The notes beneath the pieces were generated by a model. That model was not told where the DNA came from, did no database searches, and saw only the letters and a program-made list of their open reading frames with translations. Shown here piece by piece: positions 1 through 6,588 of a stretch of DNA of 8,852 nt. Position 1 is the first letter of the stretch, and each line of letters starts with the position of its first letter. The stretch lies in NCBI GenBank assembly GCA_046316025.1, contig JBKCXU010000136.1, positions 1 through 8,852 of the forward strand, given 5' to 3'. The position numbers were made by a program, and so were the translations under genes. The DNA comes from JAJTHJ01 sp046316025 (GTDB lineage Bacteria; Pseudomonadota; Gammaproteobacteria; Burkholderiales; Burkholderiaceae_F).

Positions 1-116
1 ACACCGCGCCGGCGGCGGTGTCAGGACTGACTCCGGTCGAACTGACCGCCACCTATGCCACGGTGGGCAGCGCCAGCGACGTGACCGTGCGCGCCACGGT
101 GACGGTGGTGCCGTAG
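1..116 (+). CDS. C-terminal end of a Thr/Val/Ala-rich, probably surface or secreted protein (partial)
   Basis: Only the last 37 complete codons are present (reading from base 3), ending at TAG 114-116; the 5' end lies outside the window. The peptide is poor in charge and alternates Thr, Val and Ala (for example TVRATVTVVP at the very end), a pattern typical of beta-strand-rich extracellular domains such as Ig-like repeats. Third codon positions are almost all G or C, which supports this frame; frame 1 stops at 28-30. It lies 72 bp upstream of a methyltransferase and of an HlyB/HlyD-type exporter on the same strand, so it could be the exported cargo. No glycine/aspartate-rich RTX nonapeptide is visible in the short piece, so the cargo role is inference. 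The family cannot be recognised from this fragment. Confidence 0.5.
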   Translation, partial: TAPAAVSGLTPVELTATYATVGSASDVTVRATVTVVP

Positions 117-125
117 CAGGGCGGC

Positions 126-153
126 GGCGGGCTGCATCGACCAGCGGCCCGCC
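126..153 (+). other. GC-rich hairpin after the first stop codon
   Basis: A 10-bp stem (126-135 with 144-153, including one G-U pair) closes an 8-nt loop, starting 9 nt after the stop of the upstream gene and ending 22 nt before the methyltransferase ribosome binding site. No T-run follows (the next bases are TATCATG), so it is not a canonical intrinsic terminator. It may protect the 3' end of the upstream message or reduce read-through into the downstream genes. The pairing is seen in the sequence; the role is inference. Confidence 0.4.
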
Positions 154-175
154 TATCATGCGGGTCGCCACGAAC

Positions 176-181
176 GGGAGG
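176..181 (+). promoter_or_regulatory. Ribosome binding site that fixes the GTG start of the methyltransferase
   Basis: GGGAGG lies 7 nt upstream of GTG 189-191. It is one of the few strong Shine-Dalgarno sequences in the window and is the main reason for choosing this GTG. It suggests the methyltransferase is translated independently rather than only by coupling to the gene before it. Confidence 0.8.
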
Positions 182-188
182 CTTCGCG

Positions 189-1733
189 GTGTCCTGGACC
201 TTCGGTTACGTTTCAGAAATCGACTACACCTACGGCTACTACCGCGAGCTGGCGCCCGGGCTGCTGCAGCTCGCGCTGCTGTCGCGAGGGCATGCGCACC
301 GCGCAGGTAAACCGTTGCGCTACCTGGAGCTGGGCTTTGGCCAGGGCCTTTCGCTGAACATCCACGCCGCGGCCTGTGAAGGCGAGTTCTGGGGTACCGA
401 CTTCAACCCGGCACAGGTGGCCAACGCGCGCGAACTGGCCGATGCGTCGGGGGCCGATCTGCGGCTGCTCGATCAGTCCTTCGCCGAGTTCGCCGCCCGC
501 GCCGACTTGCCCGAGTTCGACGTGATCGCCCTGCACGGCATCTGGAGCTGGATTTCGGACGACAACCGCCGCGCCATCGTCGACATCGCGCGCCGCCGTC
601 TGGCGGTGGGCGGTATTTTCTACGTCAGTTACAACTGCACGCCGGGTTGGTCGGCGGCGATGCCGCTGCGCCATCTGATGACCCTGCATGCGGAGCTCGC
701 CAGCGGCGAAGCTCAGGGCATGATTCCGCGCATCGACGCCGCCGTTGCCTTCGCCCAGCAACTGGTCGACAACAACGCCGCGTACTTCCGCGCCAACCCC
801 GGCGTGGCGCCGCGGCTGGCCAAGATCAAGGAGCAGAACCGGCACTACCTGGCGCACGAATACTTCAACGCCGACTGGGAGCCGATGCCGTTCTCGGCGT
901 TGGCCGCGGCGCTCGAAGACGCCAAGCTGTCGTTCGCCGCCTCGGCCAGCCTGCTCGACCACGTCGATGCGATCAATCTGGCTCCGCCGTTACAGAAGAT
1001 CGTCAACGGTATCGGCCACCCGGTGCTGCGCGAGAGTGTGCGCGACTACTGCGTCAACCAGCAGTTCCGGCGCGACCTCTGGGTCAAGGGCGCGCGTACC
1101 CTGACGGCGGCCGAGCAGATGGAGCGGTTGCGCGAACTGCGCTTTGCGCTGACCCTGCGCGCCGAGGACGTGCCGCTGAAGATCGCCGGGGCGGCTGGCG
1201 AGGCCGCCCTCGACGAAGCGGTCTACCGCCCATTGCTCGCCACGCTGGCGGCCGAGCACTACGCGCCCAAGACGCTCGCGCAGATGCAGGCGCAGCCGGG
1301 CCTGAAGACCTTGCCGGTCGGTCAACTGGTGCAGGCGCTTTTGCTGCTGACTGGCGCCGGCCACCTGCACCCGGCGCAGGCGGACGCGGCGGTGGAGGCG
1401 GCCCGGCCGCGCTGCGCCGCGCTCAACGCGCGCATCCTGGAGCGTGCGGTCTATGGCAGCGAGATCGGCTTCATGGCGAGCCCCGTGCTGGGCGGCGCAG
1501 TGCCGGTCGGCCGCTTTCAGCAATTGTTCCTGCGCGCGCTGGCGCGCGGGCAGAAAAAGGCGGGGCAGTGGGCCGCCGATGCGTGGGCCGCGATCAGCAG
1601 CCAGGGCCAGCGGCTGGTGCGCGACGGCAAGCCGCTGGAGGGTGCCGACGAGAACATTGCCGAACTGGAACGCCAGGCCGAGGACTTCAACGACAAGCGG
1701 CTGCCGGTGTTGAGCGCGCTGGGCGTGGCCTGA
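189..1733 (+). CDS. SAM-dependent methyltransferase with regulatory domain, protein-lysine-methyltransferase (PKMT) type
   Basis: This 514-aa cytoplasmic enzyme should transfer methyl groups from S-adenosylmethionine. Residues 44-140 form a class I Rossmann methyltransferase: motif I ELGFGQG at 47-53, the acidic SAM-ribose residue D71 in GTDFNP, and the family-typical FDVIALHGIWSWI at 110-122. Residues about 219-304 match the methyltransferase regulatory domain (PF10119 type), from HYLAHEY to the diagnostic NQQFRRDLWVKG. The C-terminal part, about 305-514, has a winged-helix-like stretch and the ASPVLGG motif at 430-436. This three-part layout is that of rickettsial PKMT1/PKMT2, which methylate lysines of the outer-membrane protein OmpB. 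GTG 189 is chosen because of the GGGAGG before it. The gene sits between a putative surface-protein gene and hlyB/hlyD-like genes, so a secreted protein is the obvious candidate substrate, but that is inference; members of this domain family are also annotated only as generic methyltransferases. Confidence 0.88.
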   Translation: MSWTFGYVSEIDYTYGYYRELAPGLLQLALLSRGHAHRAGKPLRYLELGFGQGLSLNIHAAACEGEFWGTDFNPAQVANARELADASGADLRLLDQSFAEFAARADLPEFDVIALHGIWSWISDDNRRAIVDIARRRLAVGGIFYVSYNCTPGWSAAMPLRHLMTLHAELASGEAQGMIPRIDAAVAFAQQLVDNNAAYFRANPGVAPRLAKIKEQNRHYLAHEYFNADWEPMPFSALAAALEDAKLSFAASASLLDHVDAINLAPPLQKIVNGIGHPVLRESVRDYCVNQQFRRDLWVKGARTLTAAEQMERLRELRFALTLRAEDVPLKIAGAAGEAALDEAVYRPLLATLAAEHYAPKTLAQMQAQPGLKTLPVGQLVQALLLLTGAGHLHPAQADAAVEAARPRCAALNARILERAVYGSEIGFMASPVLGGAVPVGRFQQLFLRALARGQKKAGQWAADAWAAISSQGQRLVRDGKPLEGADENIAELERQAEDFNDKRLPVLSALGVA

Positions 1734-1791
1734 TTCCGCGGTAGGGACCGCCCACTGCATCGGGATCGCTGACGAGGATGGATCGCCAAAA

Positions 1792-3966
1792 GTGATGGAA
1801 GACGACGAACGTGGCGCGAGCGCAGCAACCAGCGGCGCGCCGCCCTCGCCGGCCGCAACCGGCCGTGCCGTGGACACCGGTCTCGCCGCGCTGGGCGTGG
1901 TGGCGCGCTTTCATGGCGTAGCCATCGACCCCGGCAAGCTGCGGCACGAGTACGGCAGCCAGGACGAGGCGTTTAGCGAAGCGCAACTGATTGCGGCAGC
2001 CACCAGCCTGGGGCTTAAGGTACGCCCGCTCGACACGCGCTTCGACCGGCTGCCCACCACTCCGTTGCCCGCGCTGGCGGTCGGCACCGACGGCAGTTGG
2101 GTCGTGCTCGCTCAGGCCGACGCCGAGCGCGTGCTGGTCCAGGACCCCACGCAAGGGGTCCCGCGCATCCTGCCGCGGGCCGAGTTCGAAGCCCGCTGGA
2201 GCGGCCGGCTGTTGCTCATCGCCTCGCGCGCCTCGCTGGTGGCGGAGCTCGCCCGCTTCGACTTCACCTGGTTCGTCCCGGCCATCGTCAAGCACCGCAA
2301 GCTCCTGGGCGAAGTGCTGGCCGTGTCCTTCGTGCTGAACCTGCTGGCGCTGGCCACCCCGATCTTCTTCCAGGTCGTGATGGACAAGGTGCTCGTTCAT
2401 CAGGGCTACAGCACCCTGGACGTGATCGCCATCGGCTTTTTGGCTGTGGTGCTCTTCGAAACCGTGCTCGGGGGACTACGAACCTACGTCTTCGCCCACA
2501 CTACGAGCCGGATCGACGCCGAGTTGGGCGGCCGCCTGTACCGACACTTGATCGCGCTGCCGATCGCCTACTTCGAGGCGCGCCGCGTGGGCGATTCGGT
2601 CGCTCGTGTGCGCGAGGTGGAGAACCTCCGCAACTTTCTCACCAGCTCCGCCGTCACCTTGGTGATCGACGTGCTGTTCTCCGTCGTCTTCATCGCCGTG
2701 ATGCTGTTCTACAGCCCGGTGCTCACCCTCGTGGTGCTGGCCACCCTGCCGCTGTACGTCGTGGTCATCGCCAGCATCATGCCGGCGTTGCGGCAGCGGC
2801 TGGAAGAAAAGTTCAACCGCGGCGCGGAGAACCAGGCGCTGCTGGTGGAGTCGATCTCCGGGGTGGCCACCATCAAGTCGCTCGCCGCCGAGCCGCAGAT
2901 GACGCGGCGTTGGGATCAGGTGCTGGCTGCTTACGTGGCCGCCGCCTTCCGGGTGGTCAAGCTGCACACCGTCGGCAGCCAGGCCATCGGCCTCATCAAC
3001 AAGCTCGCCACCGTCGCCATCCTGTGGTTTGGCGCAAGGCTCGTGATCGAAGGCGAGCTGACCGTCGGCATGCTCGTCGCCTTCAACATGCTGGCCGCAC
3101 GGGTGGCGATGCCGGTGATGCACATCGCCCAGTTGTGGCAGGACTTCCAGCAGACCGGCATCTCGATCCGCCGGCTGGGCGACATCCTCAACGCCCGCAG
3201 CGAAGTCAACCCCAGTGCGGCCAGCCTGCCGCCGATCAAGGGGCGGATCGAACTGGATCGCGTCAGCCTGCGCTACCGGCCCGACGCGCCCGAGGCGCTG
3301 CGCGAAGTGAGCATCGCCATCGAGCCGGGCGAAGTCATCGGCATCGTCGGCCCCAGCGGCTCCGGCAAGAGTTCGCTCGCCAAGCTCGTGCAGCGGCTGT
3401 ACGTGCCCGAACGCGGCCGGGTGCTGATCGACGGCATCGACCTGGCTCTGGCCGACCCTGCCTGGCTGCGCCGCCAAATCGGCGTGGTGCCGCAGGAGAA
3501 CTTGCTGTTCCACCGCTCCGTGCGCGAGAACATTGCGCTGACCGACCCCGGCGCGCCGCTGGAGGCGGTGATGCGCGCGGCCAAGCTGGCGGGTGCGCAC
3601 GACTTCATCGCCGAGTTGCCCAACGGCTACGACACGCTGGTGGGCGAGCATGGGGCAACACTGTCCGGCGGCCAGCGGCAGCGGGTGGCGATTGCCCGCG
3701 CGCTGCTGACCAACCCGCGCATCCTGATCTTCGACGAGGCGACCAGTGCGCTTGACTACGAAAGCGAGCGCGCTATTCAGTCCAACATGCGCGCGATCTG
3801 CCAAGGTCGCACCGTGATCGTGATCGCGCACCGGCTGACGGCATTGAATGGCGTGAACCGCCTGATCGTGCTGGATAAGGGCCAGGTAGTGGAGACCGGC
3901 ACACCCGTCGAACTGGCCGCCCGCGACTCCTACTTCGCGCGGCTGCGCAAACTGCAAGCGGCCTGA
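1792..3966 (+). CDS. Type I secretion ABC transporter, HlyB family (permease/ATPase with inactive C39-like domain)
   Basis: Inner-membrane ATPase of a type I secretion system; 724 aa, close to E. coli HlyB (707). Residues about 27-145 are a C39-peptidase-like domain that is catalytically dead: the Cys position is T29 and the His position is W103 (DGSWVVL). Such domains bind unfolded cargo instead of cleaving a leader. The membrane domain starts after FDFTWFVP (156-163), continues with the HlyB-typical PIFFQVVMDKVLVH, and spans about 165-450 with six expected helices. The ATPase domain has Walker A GPSGSGKSS 520-528, Q-loop Q568, signature LSGGQ 624-628, Walker B ILIFDE 644-649 with catalytic E649, and H-loop H680. 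The start may be GTG 1792 or the adjacent ATG 1795; the only upstream SD-like bases (GAGG 1774-1777) lie rather far away. It begins 58 bp after the methyltransferase gene and is probably in the same operon. The cargo is unknown. Confidence 0.95.
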   Translation: MMEDDERGASAATSGAPPSPAATGRAVDTGLAALGVVARFHGVAIDPGKLRHEYGSQDEAFSEAQLIAAATSLGLKVRPLDTRFDRLPTTPLPALAVGTDGSWVVLAQADAERVLVQDPTQGVPRILPRAEFEARWSGRLLLIASRASLVAELARFDFTWFVPAIVKHRKLLGEVLAVSFVLNLLALATPIFFQVVMDKVLVHQGYSTLDVIAIGFLAVVLFETVLGGLRTYVFAHTTSRIDAELGGRLYRHLIALPIAYFEARRVGDSVARVREVENLRNFLTSSAVTLVIDVLFSVVFIAVMLFYSPVLTLVVLATLPLYVVVIASIMPALRQRLEEKFNRGAENQALLVESISGVATIKSLAAEPQMTRRWDQVLAAYVAAAFRVVKLHTVGSQAIGLINKLATVAILWFGARLVIEGELTVGMLVAFNMLAARVAMPVMHIAQLWQDFQQTGISIRRLGDILNARSEVNPSAASLPPIKGRIELDRVSLRYRPDAPEALREVSIAIEPGEVIGIVGPSGSGKSSLAKLVQRLYVPERGRVLIDGIDLALADPAWLRRQIGVVPQENLLFHRSVRENIALTDPGAPLEAVMRAAKLAGAHDFIAELPNGYDTLVGEHGATLSGGQRQRVAIARALLTNPRILIFDEATSALDYESERAIQSNMRAICQGRTVIVIAHRLTALNGVNRLIVLDKGQVVETGTPVELAARDSYFARLRKLQAA

Positions 3967-3973
3967 CCCAACG

Positions 3974-4043
3974 GATCACCGATCACCAACAACCGATCAC
4001 CGATCACCGATTGCCGATTGCCGATCACCGATCACCGATCACC
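3974..4043. repeat. 7-bp tandem repeat, consensus GATCACC, ten units
   Basis: Ten consecutive heptamers keep perfect register: GATCACC twice, AACAACC once, GATCACC twice, GATTGCC twice, GATCACC three times, then AACC directly before ATG 4048. The array fills nearly the whole 81-bp gap between the ABC transporter stop and the adaptor start and leaves no purine-rich Shine-Dalgarno. Seven is not a multiple of three, so a change in copy number would alter both spacing and frame relationship in front of the adaptor gene. Identical neighbouring units (two, two, two, three) suggest slippage or unequal exchange in the past. The array is seen directly; a regulatory or phase-variation role is inference. 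Confidence 0.93.
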
Positions 4044-4047
4044 AACC

Positions 4048-5457
4048 ATGTCCCCCGCCTCCGCCCTTCTGCAACGCTATCGCGACGTCTTCGCCGCCGC
4101 CTGGCGCGAGCGCAAGACCATGGAGGCGCCCGACCGCAGCACGGCTGAGCGCGAGTTTCTGCCGGCGGCGCTGGCATTGCAGGAAACTCCGCCGCACCCG
4201 CTGCCGCGCATCGTGCTGTGGACGCTGCTGGCGTTGGTGGGCATCGCCATCCTGTGGTCGGTGCTGGGCAAGGTCGATGTGATGGCGGTGGCGCAGGGCA
4301 AGGTCATCCCCGACGGCCGCAGCAAGACCGTGCAAAGCCTGGGTGTGGCCACCGTGCGCAAGATTCATGTCCGGGACGGCCAGCAGGTCAAGGCGGGCGA
4401 TGCGCTGATCGATCTGGATGCCACCGTCACCGGCGCCGACCGCGACCGCACGCGTGAACTGTTGGCCGGCGCGCACCTGGAGGCGGCGCGAGTGCGCGCG
4501 CTGCTCGATGCGCTCGATACGCCCACGCCGCCACGGATGAAGGAAGTACCCGGTGCCAGCCCCGTGCAGACGTTGTCCCAGCAGCAACTGGCCGTGAGCC
4601 AGTGGCGCGAGTACGGCCAGAAGGTCGCCACCTTCGATGCTGAGATCGACAAGCGCGAAGCGGAGCTCAAGACCCTGCGCGCCAGCATCGCCAAGCTGGA
4701 GCAAACGGTGCAGATCGCCCAGCAGCGCAGCGCCGACTACAAGGATCTGGTGCAGAAGAACTTCATCAGCAAGCACGGCCTCCTGGATCGCGAGCAGGAG
4801 CGCATCGAGAAGGAGGGCGAACTGGCGCAGGCCAACGCCCGCGCCAAGGAGCTGGAGGCCGGCATCCGCAGCGCCCGGCTCAACCGCACCAGCTACATCG
4901 CCGAGTTCCGCAGCCGCGAGCAGACTACGTTGAAGGATGCCGAAGGGCGCGCCGCCACGCTGGAGCAGGAGTTGGTGGCAGCCGAGCGGCGCAACGAGCT
5001 GATGCGCATCACCGCGCCTGTGGACGGCACCGTGCAGCAGTTGGCGGTGACCACCGAAGGCGGGGTGGTAACCGAGGCGCAGGCGCTGCTGGCGATCGCA
5101 CCGAGTGATGCCAAGATCGAAGTCGAAGCGATGCTGCCCAACAAGGACGTGGGCTTTGTGCGGGCGGGGCAGCCGGCGCGGGTGAAGGTGGAGAGCTACC
5201 CTTTCACCCGCTACGGCACCCTGGACGGCACCGTGCGCTTCGTCTCCGGCGATGCGATCGCCGACGAGAAGCGCGGCCTCGTCTACCAGACCCGGGTGGC
5301 GCTGGACCGCAGCACGATGGACATCGACGGCAAGATCGTGAACCTCACCCCCGGCATGGCGGTGACGGTGGAAATCAAGACCGGCACGCGGCGGATCGTC
5401 GAGTACTTCTTCACGCCGCTCGCTACGCGGGCGGACGAGGCGTTTCGCGAACGGTGA
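4048..5457 (+). CDS. Type I secretion periplasmic adaptor (membrane fusion protein), HlyD family
   Basis: Bridges the HlyB-type ATPase and a TolC-type outer-membrane channel; 469 aa against 478 for E. coli HlyD. The cytoplasmic N-terminus (1-54) carries the HlyD-typical EFLPAALALQETPPHPLPR. One transmembrane helix follows at about 55-75. The first half of the lipoyl-like domain is near 92-120, a long coiled-coil hairpin rich in Glu, Lys, Arg and Ala covers about 130-315, the second lipoyl half (RITAPVDGTV) is at 320-329, and a beta-barrel region runs to the C-terminal family motif GMAVTVEIKTGTRRIVEYF at 436-454. ATG 4048 is preferred; an in-frame TTG at 4018 would start inside the heptamer repeat and add ten residues unlike the family. 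There is no recognisable Shine-Dalgarno in front of the ATG, so translation may depend on coupling to the ABC gene or on the repeat. No outer-membrane partner gene follows. Confidence 0.94.
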   Translation: MSPASALLQRYRDVFAAAWRERKTMEAPDRSTAEREFLPAALALQETPPHPLPRIVLWTLLALVGIAILWSVLGKVDVMAVAQGKVIPDGRSKTVQSLGVATVRKIHVRDGQQVKAGDALIDLDATVTGADRDRTRELLAGAHLEAARVRALLDALDTPTPPRMKEVPGASPVQTLSQQQLAVSQWREYGQKVATFDAEIDKREAELKTLRASIAKLEQTVQIAQQRSADYKDLVQKNFISKHGLLDREQERIEKEGELAQANARAKELEAGIRSARLNRTSYIAEFRSREQTTLKDAEGRAATLEQELVAAERRNELMRITAPVDGTVQQLAVTTEGGVVTEAQALLAIAPSDAKIEVEAMLPNKDVGFVRAGQPARVKVESYPFTRYGTLDGTVRFVSGDAIADEKRGLVYQTRVALDRSTMDIDGKIVNLTPGMAVTVEIKTGTRRIVEYFFTPLATRADEAFRER

Positions 5458-5464
5458 CGGCCTT

Positions 5465-5545
5465 GTCGTCCCGAGCGCAGCGAGAGGGACCTGCTCCATC
5501 CGTACCGCTCGAACAGCAGGTTCCGCGCTTGCGGCTCGGAACAAC
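5465..5545. repeat. Long imperfect palindrome between convergent genes
   Basis: Two 31-nt arms (5465-5495 and 5515-5545) are reverse complements at about 22 of 31 positions, with the best pairing near the loop (GACCTGCT against AGCAGGTT) and near the base. Each arm can also fold alone: GTCCC 5468-5472 with GGGAC 5486-5490, and GTTCCG 5520-5525 with CGGAAC 5537-5542. It sits between the stop of the adaptor gene (5457) and the stop of the kinase gene (5558) and takes up most of that 100-bp gap. Its place suggests an end-of-transcript barrier for both strands or a REP-like mobile palindrome. No clear T-run follows the arms, so a classical intrinsic terminator is not claimed. Confidence 0.65.
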
Positions 5546-5557
5546 AAAAGCCTGCGG

Positions 5558-6565
5558 TTAGCCGACGAGGAATGGCTCCTGCATCGCCGCGATCTGCTCG
5601 CGCAACTCCAGGATGCGTTCTTCCCAATAGCGTGGCGCGCCGAACCACGGGAACGCGGCGGGAAAGGCCGGGTCGTCCCAGCGCCGTGCGATCCACGCGC
5701 TGTAGTGGATCAGCCGCAGCGTGCGCAACGCTTCGATCAGCAGCGGTTCGCGGCGGTCGAACTCCATGAAGTCTTCGTACCCTGCCAGCACGTCGCGCAG
5801 CCGCGTGGCGGCTTGCGTGCGGTCGCCGAGCAGCATCCACAAGTCCTGCACCGCCGGGCCGGTGCGGGCGTCGTCGAAGTCGACGAAGTGCGGGCCGTCC
5901 GGTGTCCACAGCACATTGCCTTCGTGTACGTCGCCGTGCAGCCGCAGCCGGCGCGTGTCGCCGGCGCGGTCCTGGCAGCGCTGCACTTCGTCCAGCGCCT
6001 GCTGCGACAGTTGCGCGTACACGTCGCGCAGCGACTCGGGCAGCCAGCCGTGTGCGAGCAGATAGCTGCGCGGCTCGCGGCCGAAGCTGTCGCTGTCCAG
6101 CGCCGGCCGATGCGCAAAGGGCGCGGCACGGCCCACCGCATGGATGCGGCCGATGAAGCGGCCCAGCCATTCGAGCGTGGCGGCATCGTCCAGGTTCGGC
6201 GCGCGCCCGCCGCGGCGCGGGTAAATGGCGAAGCGATACTCGCTGCCGCTTGCCGCGTCGCTCCAGTGGTGCAGCGTGCAGCCGCCGAGCGCCAGCGGCG
6301 GCACGGCGGGGATCTCGCGCGCGGCGAGCTCCGCGACGAAGCCGTGCTCTTCCGCGATCTGCGCATCGCTCCAGCGCCCCGGCCGGTAGAACTTGGCGAC
6401 CACGAAGCCGTTGCGTCCGTCGGCGTCTTCCACGCCGACCTGGAATACGCGGTTCTCGTAGCTGTTTAACGCCAGCAGCGTGCCGCTGGTGCGCAGGCCC
6501 ACCGCGTCGATCGCGTTCAACACCGCGTCGGGGGTCAGGCCGGCGAAGGGCGGGGCGGTGTCCAT
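5558..6565 (-). CDS. srkA: Stress response kinase A (SrkA/YihE/RdoA), Ser/Thr protein kinase
   Basis: Cytoplasmic kinase of the aminoglycoside/choline-kinase-like fold that phosphorylates proteins on Ser/Thr in the Cpx and oxidative stress response of E. coli; 335 aa against 328 for E. coli SrkA. Visible motifs: N-lobe LNSYENRVFQV at 33-43, ATP-site lysine K58 in AKFYRPGRW, catalytic loop HGDVHEGN at 210-217 with D212, and metal-binding DFDD at 229-232 followed by ARTGPAVQDLWMLL, almost the E. coli wording. The C-terminal part keeps RLIHYSAWIARRWDDPAFP. ATG 6565 gives a product colinear with E. coli SrkA. An in-frame GTG at 6592 overlaps the toxin stop as GTGA and would add nine residues. The gene starts 23 nt after the vapC-like toxin, suggesting cotranscription; dsbA, its usual E. 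coli neighbour, is not next to it. Confidence 0.93.
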   Translation of the reverse strand: MDTAPPFAGLTPDAVLNAIDAVGLRTSGTLLALNSYENRVFQVGVEDADGRNGFVVAKFYRPGRWSDAQIAEEHGFVAELAAREIPAVPPLALGGCTLHHWSDAASGSEYRFAIYPRRGGRAPNLDDAATLEWLGRFIGRIHAVGRAAPFAHRPALDSDSFGREPRSYLLAHGWLPESLRDVYAQLSQQALDEVQRCQDRAGDTRRLRLHGDVHEGNVLWTPDGPHFVDFDDARTGPAVQDLWMLLGDRTQAATRLRDVLAGYEDFMEFDRREPLLIEALRTLRLIHYSAWIARRWDDPAFPAAFPWFGAPRYWEERILELREQIAAMQEPFLVG

Positions 6566-6588
6566 CCTGGCGGCAGTTCGGTCGCCGC

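Noticed and set aside
154..159. TATCAT as a -10 promoter element for the methyltransferase
   Set aside because: The corresponding -35 position (GCTGCA) matches the consensus poorly, and the element lies directly after a hairpin; too weak to annotate.
213..962. Open minus-strand frames opposite the methyltransferase (also 990-1877) and a plus-strand frame 647-1744
   Set aside because: They overlap a gene with conserved methyltransferase motifs, and their Arg/Gln/Ala-rich translations show no domain.
1778..1795. Five-codon mini-ORF (MDRQK) whose TGA overlaps the ABC transporter start
   Set aside because: The overlap suggests coupling, but the GAGG before it touches the ATG and is too close to act as a ribosome binding site; too short to support.
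2476..3957. 493-codon minus-strand open frame opposite the ABC transporter
   Set aside because: Low-complexity His/Asp/Gln-rich translation opposite a gene with all ABC motifs intact; a shadow.
3974..4043. Repeat array as a CRISPR array or iteron origin
   Set aside because: Units are 7 bp with no spacers, far too short for CRISPR, and there is no replication gene nearby.
4018..4047. TTG 4018 as start of the HlyD-like adaptor
   Set aside because: It lies inside the heptamer array, has no Shine-Dalgarno and would add ten residues encoded by repeat; ATG 4048 gives a normal HlyD N-terminus.
5520..5542. GTTCCG...CGGAAC hairpin as an intrinsic terminator
   Set aside because: No T-run follows on the plus strand (AACAAAAG), and on the minus strand the T-rich stretch precedes the hairpin.
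4039..5547. 502-codon minus-strand open frame opposite the adaptor gene
   Set aside because: Antisense to an unambiguous HlyD-family gene, with an atypical composition; a shadow.
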